NCBI RefSeq assembly: GCF_032716425.1
Contig: NZ_CP090419.1
Coordinates: forward strand, 1,165,001-1,229,000
DNA: 64,000 nucleotides
Direction of reading: 5' to 3'
DNA from: Pseudoalteromonas sp. N1230-9
Lineage (GTDB): Bacteria; Pseudomonadota; Gammaproteobacteria; Enterobacterales; Alteromonadaceae
Shown: positions 57,495 through 64,000 of the stretch, piece after piece
Layout: each line of letters starts with the position of its first letter
Numbering within the stretch: position 1 is the first letter of the stretch
Notes under the pieces: generated by a model
Told to the model about the DNA's origin: nothing
Databases searched by the model: none
What the model saw: only the letters and a program-made list of their open reading frames with translations
Made by a program: the position numbers and the translations under genes

Positions 57495-58334
57495 TTATTT
57501 GCCAGGAAATTGGTGAATGTGTACATCCCGTTGCGGAAACGGAATGGTGATATCCGCTGCATCAAAAGCAATTTTTACTTTTTCATACAAGCCAAAATAC
57601 ACCGGCCAGTAATTCTCTGAATCAACCCATGCCCATACCAGCATACCAATATGACTATCGCCATGTTGACTAACATGTACCACCGGCTTTTTCGCTTCTT
57701 GATCTTTTAGCACTAATTCATAGTCATTCAACACCCCCATAAGCACTTCTCGCACCTTATGGACATCATCGCCATAACTAATACCAAACTCTATATCAAC
57801 ACGACGTGTAGGCTCTGCAAATTTGTTTTTTACACAGCCATTTGATAAAGCGCCATTTGGAATGATTATTTTTTCATTATCATAAGTAAGTAGCACAGTG
57901 ACAAAAATTTGAATCTCAACAACTTTCCCCATATAACCTTGTGCTTCAATAACATCACCGACTTTAAACGGTTTAAAGAATAAAATCAGAACACCACCTG
58001 CAAAATTAGCTAAACTACCTTGCAGTGCCATGCCAACGGCTAAGCCTGCAGCACCTAACATAGCGATGAATGAGGTGGTTTCGATGCCAATCATAGAGGC
58101 AACAGAAATCAGCAATAGTATTTTTAAAATGACTGAAATAAATGACACCAAAAAGTGTGTGAGCCCTGCTTCAAATTTTACTCTGTTCATTGATTTTTCG
58201 GCCATGTTGGCGATGCGGCCAATCAACCACCACCCTATAACCAAGACTAAAATAGCTAAAATAAATTTTGGCCCATATAACATGAGTAATTCGATAGCTT
58301 GGTTATATACTTTTTCGATTGAAATATCGTCCAT
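57495..58334 (-). CDS. mscS: Small-conductance mechanosensitive channel MscS
   Basis: 279 residues, E. coli MscS size. Three membrane helices; the pore helix TM3 reads GAAGLAVGMALQGSLANFAGG (about residues 94-114), with the Gly/Ala pattern that packs the heptameric pore. The beta domain (FKVGDVIEAQGYMGKVVEIQIF) and C-terminal vestibule follow. It releases solutes under hypo-osmotic shock. Separate transcript from corB upstream. Confidence 0.95.
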   Translation of the reverse strand: MDDISIEKVYNQAIELLMLYGPKFILAILVLVIGWWLIGRIANMAEKSMNRVKFEAGLTHFLVSFISVILKILLLISVASMIGIETTSFIAMLGAAGLAVGMALQGSLANFAGGVLILFFKPFKVGDVIEAQGYMGKVVEIQIFVTVLLTYDNEKIIIPNGALSNGCVKNKFAEPTRRVDIEFGISYGDDVHKVREVLMGVLNDYELVLKDQEAKKPVVHVSQHGDSHIGMLVWAWVDSENYWPVYFGLYEKVKIAFDAADITIPFPQRDVHIHQFPGK

Positions 58335-58446
58335 TATTGCTCCATGTAAATAAACTTAATCGGACACAATACTAGACGAATTAATATGAAAGTGTGCTCT
58401 TTAGCACAAAAATGTGAAACTTCAGAGGCGGTAATATACGTAATAA

Positions 58447-58468
58447 AAAAGAAGTAGCAAGCTACTCC
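58447..58468 (-). terminator. Terminator after corB
   Basis: 6-bp stem AGTAGC / GCTACT with a 2-nt loop, followed on the minus strand by TTCTTTTTT. Short stem, so moderate. Confidence 0.6.
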
Positions 58469-58473
58469 TTTTC

Positions 58474-59745
58474 TTATTCTTGAATACGTTTACTGGGTAT
58501 TACTTTAACCAGTTTTACCATATTTTCTTTTACTTCTAATACTTCGATAGGGTAGCCAGCAATACGCAAACTTAAGTTAGCATCTGGAATATCTTCAAGA
58601 TATTCTACAATTAAACCACTTAAAGTTTTTGGCCCATCTATAGGGAGCTCCCAGTTCATTTCTTTATTTAAGTCACGAATATTAGCGCCACCGTCGACAA
58701 GCACAGAACCATCGTCTTGCTCTGTTACTTCTTCACTTGGAGTACGAGTTTGTGTTGTTGTGAAATCTCCGACCACTTCTTCTAAGATATCTTCGAGTGT
58801 CACGAGACCTTGAATATCACCGTATTCATCCACAACTAGACCAATTCGCTCTTTTGATTGTTGGAATTTTAAAAGTTGTGTATTGAGTGATGTCCCTTCA
58901 GGAATAAAGTAAATCTCGCGAACAGCACGTAATAGTGAAGGTTTATCAAATTGCTCTTTTGTTAATAGGCGTAGTGCATCACGTGAATGAATGAAGCCTA
59001 CTGCATCGTCAATTTGGTCTCTGTAAAGCAGTACACGCGTGTGTTGTGCATGTGTTAATTGGCGACTAATAAGCTTCCAGTCATCGTTGATATCAATTGC
59101 AACAATCTCATTTCGAGGGATCATGATATCTTCTACGGTGACTTGCTCTAAATCTAAAATAGACGTCAGCATGCTTTGATGGCGAGCAGGGAGGAGGGCC
59201 CCTGATTCATTTACCACCGTTTTTAGCTCTTCTTTGCTTAGGCTGTGCTCTTCAATTTGTGCTGTGGTAATGCCAAAGAGGCGCAACATACCATTGGTCA
59301 TCCAGTTCACGATAACGACAAACGGAAACAGTATTTTTAATAGACCTTTGAGGATAATAGAGCTTGGAAAAGCGACCTTCTCAGGATATAGCGCTGCGAG
59401 TGTTTTAGGCGTCACTTCAGCAAAAATGAGCACTACAAGTGTTAATACACCAGTGGCAATAGCAATACCAAGGTCACCATACAGGCGAATCCCTATAATC
59501 GTAGCGACTTGCGCTGCTGCGATGTTAACAAGGTTATTTCCGATTAAGATCAGACCAATTAGTCTATCAGGACGGCTTAACAGTTTACTGACGCGTTTCG
59601 CTGCACGGTGATCTTCTTTTGCTAAATGGCGCAAGCGAATACGGTTAATTGACATAATTCCAGTTTCAGAACCAGAAAAATAGGCAGAAATAAGTATCAA
59701 TAATCCCAATACAATAAACAGGGTACTAGTCGATATGTCGTCCAA
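58474..59745 (-). CDS. corB: CNNM/CorC-family membrane protein CorB (YfjD-like)
   Basis: 423 residues. DUF21/CNNM membrane domain (1-180: SAYFSGSETGIMSINRIRLRHLA and GNNLVNIAAAQVAT), a CBS pair (about 200-320: VEDIMIPRNEIVAID, LVTLEDILEEVVGDF) and a C-terminal CorC_HlyC domain. Such proteins are linked to magnesium and cobalt transport. The corB-ypjD-ffh grouping matches E. coli yfjD. Also called HlyC/CorC family transporter. Confidence 0.9.
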   Translation of the reverse strand: MDDISTSTLFIVLGLLILISAYFSGSETGIMSINRIRLRHLAKEDHRAAKRVSKLLSRPDRLIGLILIGNNLVNIAAAQVATIIGIRLYGDLGIAIATGVLTLVVLIFAEVTPKTLAALYPEKVAFPSSIILKGLLKILFPFVVIVNWMTNGMLRLFGITTAQIEEHSLSKEELKTVVNESGALLPARHQSMLTSILDLEQVTVEDIMIPRNEIVAIDINDDWKLISRQLTHAQHTRVLLYRDQIDDAVGFIHSRDALRLLTKEQFDKPSLLRAVREIYFIPEGTSLNTQLLKFQQSKERIGLVVDEYGDIQGLVTLEDILEEVVGDFTTTQTRTPSEEVTEQDDGSVLVDGGANIRDLNKEMNWELPIDGPKTLSGLIVEYLEDIPDANLSLRIAGYPIEVLEVKENMVKLVKVIPSKRIQE

Positions 59746-59806
59746 CGATGGATCCTTTTTTTATAAACCAATGCATATTAAGCTAGAGACAGCTTGCTGA
59801 GTCAAG

Positions 59807-60610
59807 TTAAAACTTATTTAGTATCACTTCTTGTATGAAACGGCTGCCAAAATAAGCAAGAGATAAGATAAATGCGGCTATCATGATCGAAAATACCACA
59901 GGCTTCCCTCGCCAACCCTTACGCAGATGACCAATAGTCACAACGGTGAAAATAACCCATGCAAACAAAGATAGAATTGTTTTATGAATAAACTCACTAG
60001 CAAACATGCCATCAAGGAAAATAAAGCCAGATAGCAGGGCAAAGGTGAGTAAAATCGTCCCTAAAGTAAGTAATTGATATAGCTGACGCTCAACCACCAT
60101 TAAAGGGGGTAAGTGGCTGTGCACGATTGCTAAATCTTTACGCTTTAAGCGTTTATCAATAAAGTAAAACTGAATGGCATAAAGAGTCGATATAATAAGC
60201 ACACAGTAAGCTAATAAAGACAGGGAAATATGTGTAACCAGTCCAAGCTCGACATCAATAGTATGCAAAATTACGTGATGAGGAATAAACAAGCTTGCTA
60301 AGGTAAGTATTGCAGCAAACCCATATACAACAGGCAGTAATAGTGTTGCTGGGAACTTTAAAGAAACAGCTGTGACAGAAACAACAATAACCCAACATGT
60401 TAGTAAAGCAACATTCACAATACTTAAATCTTGGCCATCTGCACGAAATACAGAGTTAACCAATAACAGCATATGGGCAAGGATAGCAACCGTGCTTAAA
60501 ATGACCGTGAGTTTCTGGCTCGGACCTTGTTTGTGAAAAAGGCGTGATAGTACGTGCGACGTTGCTAACACATAAAACAAACTAGCAATAATAGTTAAAC
60601 TAATAATCAT
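59807..60610 (-). CDS. ypjD: YpjD, cytochrome c assembly-like inner-membrane protein
   Basis: About 267 residues from ATG 60610 (the longer frame to 60721 is not needed; E. coli YpjD has 263). Eight or so helices of the CcmC/ResC-type superfamily, with HISLSLLAYCVLIISTLYAIQFYFIDKRLK and His residues in IPHHVILHT and FIHKTILS that could ligate haem. Function is not established. It lies 61 bp upstream of corB in transcription order and diverges from ffh. Confidence 0.88.
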   Translation of the reverse strand: MIISLTIIASLFYVLATSHVLSRLFHKQGPSQKLTVILSTVAILAHMLLLVNSVFRADGQDLSIVNVALLTCWVIVVSVTAVSLKFPATLLLPVVYGFAAILTLASLFIPHHVILHTIDVELGLVTHISLSLLAYCVLIISTLYAIQFYFIDKRLKRKDLAIVHSHLPPLMVVERQLYQLLTLGTILLTFALLSGFIFLDGMFASEFIHKTILSLFAWVIFTVVTIGHLRKGWRGKPVVFSIMIAAFILSLAYFGSRFIQEVILNKF

Positions 60611-60844
60611 CGTGTTTTGGCCACTTAATTTATATCGATAAATCCTTGTCTCTTTGATGCCATTGTATTTTATAGCAAGGAAAAAGCATAGAGTTTGTAA
60701 AAAGAAACTCAAACTGCACACTTGAACACTGTATTGTCGACCACCATTTACGGTATACTGTTAAGAATTGAAATTTTAATTTCCCCTGTTTTGGCTTTTT
60801 ATAGCCCAATGAACAGGCGAAACACGTTTTATCGGAACCTTTAC

Positions 60845-62221
60845 ATGTTTGAGAATCTCCAAGAACGCTTAGGTAAAACCTTAAAAAATATCAGTGGTCG
60901 TGGACGCCTAACTGAAGACAATATTAAAGATACATTACGTGAAGTCCGCATGGCATTTTTGGAAGCGGATGTTGCACTACCTGTTGTTCGTGAGTTTGTT
61001 AAGCAAGTTAAAGAACGTGCAGTGGGTGTTGAAGTCACTAAAAGCTTAAGCCCTGGCCAAGTCTTTATTAAAATTGTGCGCGAAGAGCTTGAAAAAGCCA
61101 TGGGTGAAGCGAATGAAGAGCTAAGCCTTAATGCGCAGCCGCCAGCTGTCGTAATGATGGCAGGCCTGCAAGGTGCGGGTAAAACGACGAGTGTCGGTAA
61201 ACTAGCTAAATTTTTAAAAGAGCGTAAAAAGAAATCGGTACTTGTTGTGAGTGCTGACGTTTATCGTCCAGCGGCAATTAAACAGCTTGAGACACTTGCA
61301 GATGAAGTGGGCGTTGAGTTCTTCCCAAGTGATATTTCGCAAAAGCCGGTTGATATCGCAAATAATGCTATCTCCCATGCTAAGAAGAAATTTATCGATG
61401 TCGTGTTAGTCGATACCGCGGGTCGTTTGCATGTTGATAACGACATGATGGATGAAATCAAAGCACTTCATAGCGCGATTAACCCAATCGAAACTTTATT
61501 TGTTGTTGATGCAATGACAGGTCAAGATGCTGCAAATACGGCAAAAGCATTTGATGAAGCGCTTCCTTTAAGTGGTGTGATCTTAACGAAAACGGATGGT
61601 GATGCCCGTGGTGGTGCAGCATTATCTATTCGTCATATTACCGGTAAGCCAATTAAGTTCATGGGTGTGGGTGAGCGTACAGATGCACTTGAACCATTCC
61701 ACCCTGACCGTATTGCTTCTCGTATCCTAGGTATGGGTGATGTACTTTCATTAATCGAAGAAGTCGAAATGAAAGTCGATAAAGAGAAAGCGGCTAAAGT
61801 TGCTGAAAAAGTATTTAAAGGTGACGGCTTCACATTAGATGACTTTGCTGAGCAACTTCGTCAGATGAAGAACATGGGCGGTATGATGTCAATGCTCGAT
61901 AAATTGCCAGGTATGCAAAACTTACCTGATGCAGTTAAGGGGCAAATGGGTGATAAAACGTTTGTACAAATGGAAGCGATTATTAACTCAATGACTGCAA
62001 AAGAGCGTGCGCGCCCTGAAATCATCAAAGGCTCTCGTAAAAAACGTATTGCAGCAGGTTCTGGTACGCAGGTGCAAGAAATTAATAAATTGCTGAAGCA
62101 ATTTACGCAGATGCAAAAGATGATGAAGAAAATGAAAGGTAAAGGCGGCATGAAGAAAATGATGCGTGGCATGAAAGGCATGTTACCGCCCGGTATGATG
62201 GGCGGAGGCCCTAAGTTTTAA
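60845..62221 (+). CDS. ffh: Signal recognition particle GTPase Ffh
   Basis: 458 residues from ATG 60845. N and G domains with GLQGAGKTTSVGKLA (about 105-119), DTAGRLH, TKTDGDARGG, and a Met-rich M domain ending MMKKMKGKGGMKKMMRGMKG that binds 4.5S RNA and signal sequences. An upstream in-frame stretch to 60722 has no SRP similarity, so I use the internal ATG, matching E. coli length. Targets inner-membrane proteins with FtsY. Confidence 0.97.
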   Translation: MFENLQERLGKTLKNISGRGRLTEDNIKDTLREVRMAFLEADVALPVVREFVKQVKERAVGVEVTKSLSPGQVFIKIVREELEKAMGEANEELSLNAQPPAVVMMAGLQGAGKTTSVGKLAKFLKERKKKSVLVVSADVYRPAAIKQLETLADEVGVEFFPSDISQKPVDIANNAISHAKKKFIDVVLVDTAGRLHVDNDMMDEIKALHSAINPIETLFVVDAMTGQDAANTAKAFDEALPLSGVILTKTDGDARGGAALSIRHITGKPIKFMGVGERTDALEPFHPDRIASRILGMGDVLSLIEEVEMKVDKEKAAKVAEKVFKGDGFTLDDFAEQLRQMKNMGGMMSMLDKLPGMQNLPDAVKGQMGDKTFVQMEAIINSMTAKERARPEIIKGSRKKRIAAGSGTQVQEINKLLKQFTQMQKMMKKMKGKGGMKKMMRGMKGMLPPGMMGGGPKF

Positions 62222-62249
62222 TACCACCTTTATAGTGTTTATCTTAAAG

Positions 62250-62272
62250 AAGGAGCAAATAGCTCCTTTTTT
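62250..62272 (+). terminator. Terminator after ffh
   Basis: 7-bp stem AAGGAGC / GCTCCTT with a 5-nt loop and a T run. Confidence 0.8.
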
Positions 62273-62368
62273 AATGGATAAATTATGCGCAATCAGTATG
62301 CAAAGCTAAGATCTCTAGCGCAGATCAGTGTTTAATCAACTAAACTTACATTTTGCATCACTTCTTAC

Positions 62369-62396
62369 TTGCAATGTTGCAAAAAACTCGTACAAT
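62369..62396 (+). promoter_or_regulatory. Sigma-70 promoter of the rpsP-rimM-trmD operon
   Basis: TTGCAA, 16-bp spacer, TACAAT, followed by a leader of about 60 bp with a CCCCA...TGGGG pairing just after the start region. Confidence 0.65.
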
Positions 62397-62463
62397 TCCC
62401 CAGCTTCCCGTATTGGGGAGTAAATCTTATTAATGAAAACAGTCAATCTATTTAGAGGACGGT

Positions 62464-62712
62464 ATGGTAACTATTCGTTTGCAACGTGGTGGCGCTAAAA
62501 AACGCCCTTTCTATCAAATTGTGGTTGCGGATAGCCGTTTCTCGCGTGACGGTCGCTTCATCGAGAAAGTAGGTTTCTTTAACCCAATCGCTTCTGGTCA
62601 GGAAGAAAAAGTACGTTTAGATTTATCTCGTGTTGAACACTGGGTAGGTCAAGGCGCATCTCTTTCAGATCGCGTAGCTAAATTAGTTAAAGACGCTCGT
62701 AAAGCGGCTTAA
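62464..62712 (+). CDS. rpsP: 30S ribosomal protein S16
   Basis: 82 residues: [20 protein letters not shown] and [14 protein letters not shown] are the S16 hallmarks. First gene of rpsP-rimM-trmD(-rplS). GAGGACGGT precedes the ATG, giving a strong ribosome site. Confidence 0.98.
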   Translation: MVTIRLQRGGAKKRPFYQIVVADSRFSRDGRFIEKVGFFNPIASGQEEKVRLDLSRVEHWVGQGASLSDRVAKLVKDARKAA

Positions 62713-62729
62713 TAGGCGTAAGTGTAACC

Positions 62730-63263
62730 ATGAGTCAAGAGAACACCTCGATAATCGTTGTAGGAAAGCTCGGTGCCCCCTATGGTATAAAGGGCTGGCT
62801 TAAGGTGCATTCATTTACTGATGATCCCGAAGGGATCTTCGATTTCAGCCCATGGTTGATAGGGCAACAAGGTAAATGGCAGACCTTAGAAGTGGTCGAC
62901 TGGCGTCGCCACAACAAAGGCTTTATCGCTAAAGTTGCGCAAGTAAACGACCGAGATGAAGCAATGGCTTTGACCAATGTTGAAATCTCTGTAGATGCAG
63001 CGCAGCTACCAGAATTACCGCAAGGTGAATTCTATTGGCGAGATCTCATCGGCATGTCTGTTGTAACTGATAAAGGTTATAATTTAGGCACGGTTGATGA
63101 CCTAATGGAGACAGGGTCAAATGATGTTTTGGTTGTGAAAGCAAACAAAAAAGATGCATTTGGCCAAGCTGAACGTTTAATTCCATTTTTAACAGACTCT
63201 GTTATTAAAGAAGTTAAACACGAGGCAAGAGAAATTACCGTAGACTGGGATCCTGGGTTTTAA
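62730..63263 (+). CDS. rimM: Ribosome maturation factor RimM
   Basis: 177 residues. N-terminal RimM domain ([21 protein letters not shown]) and C-terminal PRC barrel ([36 protein letters not shown]). It helps 30S assembly, binding S19. 17 bp after rpsP; its TAA shares one base with the trmD ATG. Confidence 0.97.
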   Translation: MSQENTSIIVVGKLGAPYGIKGWLKVHSFTDDPEGIFDFSPWLIGQQGKWQTLEVVDWRRHNKGFIAKVAQVNDRDEAMALTNVEISVDAAQLPELPQGEFYWRDLIGMSVVTDKGYNLGTVDDLMETGSNDVLVVKANKKDAFGQAERLIPFLTDSVIKEVKHEAREITVDWDPGF

Positions 63264-64000
63264 TGTCACAAACGAGTTCATTGTGGGTAGGGGTGATAAG
63301 CCTTTTCCCGAACATGTTTGACGCTATTACCAATGAAGGGGTAACTGGTCGCGCAGTTAAAAATGGTCTAATCGACTTTAACTGCTGGAATCCACGTGAC
63401 TATGCTACTGATAAGCATAGAACTGTGGACGATCGTCCTTATGGGGGCGGTCCTGGTATGTTAATGATGGTTGAACCATTGAAACAAGCCATTCTTGACG
63501 CAAAAAAAGCGGCGGGTGATGGTGCTAAAGTAATTTATATGTCCCCGCAAGGGCGCAAATTAGATCAGCAAGGGGCGAGCGAACTCGCAAGCTCTAAAAA
63601 GCTGATTTTGATTGCCGGTCGCTATGAAGGTATAGATGAGCGAATCATAGAATCATATGTTGACGAAGAATGGTCAATAGGTGATTTTATTCTGAGTGGT
63701 GGTGAGTTACCCGCTATGACATTAATTGATGCAGTCGCACGATTAGTGCCAGGGGTGCTAGGTCACAACCAATCAGCGGAGCAAGATTCATTTTCGGATG
63801 GATTGCTTGATTGTCCTCATTATACACGGCCAGAAACATTGGATGATAAACAGGTGCCTGCTGTATTACTCAGCGGAAACCACCAAGAGATAGCAAAATG
63901 GCGCTTAAAGCAGTCATTAGGTAGAACTTGGTTACGTCGTCCTGACTTGTTGCATAACCTAGCTCTGACTGAGGAGCAAGCGGCACTTCTTGCAGAATTC
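63263..64000 (+). CDS. trmD: tRNA (guanine-N1)-methyltransferase TrmD, 3' end beyond window
   Basis: 246 codons read open to the right edge, about nine short of the E. coli length. Begins [22 protein letters not shown]. The SAM-binding trefoil knot is seen in [10 protein letters not shown] and [23 protein letters not shown], with [11 protein letters not shown] before it. It methylates G37 N1 of tRNAs with G36-G37. Translationally linked to rimM by a 1-bp overlap. Confidence 0.96.
   Translation, partial: MSQTSSLWVGVISLFPNMFDAITNEGVTGRAVKNGLIDFNCWNPRDYATDKHRTVDDRPYGGGPGMLMMVEPLKQAILDAKKAAGDGAKVIYMSPQGRKLDQQGASELASSKKLILIAGRYEGIDERIIESYVDEEWSIGDFILSGGELPAMTLIDAVARLVPGVLGHNQSAEQDSFSDGLLDCPHYTRPETLDDKQVPAVLLSGNHQEIAKWRLKQSLGRTWLRRPDLLHNLALTEEQAALLAEF

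Noticed and set aside
60611..60721. 37-residue N-terminal extension of YpjD
   Set aside because: The inner ATG gives the usual family length; the upstream part overlaps the likely ypjD/ffh promoter region.
60722..60844. 41-residue N-terminal extension of Ffh
   Set aside because: The extension has no SRP similarity; the ATG at 60845 gives the standard MFENLQERL start and normal length.
62398..62418. Hairpin in the rpsP leader as a possible riboswitch
   Set aside because: Only a 5-bp pairing with no conserved riboswitch layout; kept as an ordinary leader.

Overview
The window looks like a chromosomal segment of a marine gammaproteobacterium of the Alteromonadales, most likely Pseudoalteromonas or a close relative. 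The reasons are its AT-rich base composition, E. coli-like core gene blocks (murJ then ribF-ileS-lspA-fkpB-ispH, corB-ypjD beside ffh-rpsP-rimM-trmD, bamD/rluD/pgeF/clpB) and accessory genes typical of that group. I saw no rRNA, tRNA, CRISPR array, prophage or intact insertion sequence. The genus is inferred from gene content; no search was run.

Layout: (1) 1-4.4 kb: a lipoprotein metallophosphatase/5'-nucleotidase with a C-terminal LamG-like domain, and a POT peptide transporter. (2) 4.5-18.9 kb: a complete E. coli-type cellulose locus in two divergent arms, bcsR-Q-A-B-Z-C leftwards and bcsE-F-G rightwards. It includes two very small genes (bcsR, bcsF). BcsA (PilZ) and BcsE (RxxD) both carry c-di-GMP binding motifs, and BcsG keeps the residues of the cellulose phosphoethanolamine transferase. 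(3) 18.9-31 kb: a mixed region with a TyrR-type regulator, thioesterase-like protein, OmpW, MATE pump, DapE, a two-domain OlsF-like ornithine-lipid synthase, a GhrA-like reductase, a possible 44-residue membrane peptide, SmrA, small membrane proteins, a CheY-like protein and rpsT. (4) 31-38.4 kb: murJ, then the tightly packed ribF-ileS-lspA-fkpB-ispH block. (5) 38.4-47 kb: an AlgZ/AlgR (FimS/AlgR) two-component pair directly followed by the type IV minor pilin operon pilV-W-X-Y1-E, with two FimT/GspH-like pseudopilins on the opposite strand. An AlgR-box-like site lies between regulator and pilus genes. (6) 47-53 kb: glnB, a 264-bp MITE-like element 4 bp after its stop, then bamD, rluD, pgeF and clpB with a sigma-32-type promoter. 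(7) 53-64 kb: an Aer-like PAS chemoreceptor, gshA (TTG start), a lytic-transglycosylase-like lipoprotein, mscS, corB, ypjD, ffh, rpsP, rimM and a trmD cut by the window edge.

Themes: much of the accessory content concerns the surface-attached versus motile choice: cellulose made under c-di-GMP control, type IV pilus priming with PilY1, and aerotaxis. Regulatory sites readable by eye fit known links: FNR-like boxes share an identical 13-base core before ompW and before the aer homologue, an AlgR-like box precedes pilV, and a weaker Pho-box-like repeat precedes olsF. Most convergent gene pairs are separated by short bidirectional hairpin terminators. The best candidates for a second look are the bcs cluster with its hidden small genes, the MITE-like element, the AlgR-pilus linkage and the paired FNR boxes. 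I did not find a clearly novel defence or biosynthetic system.
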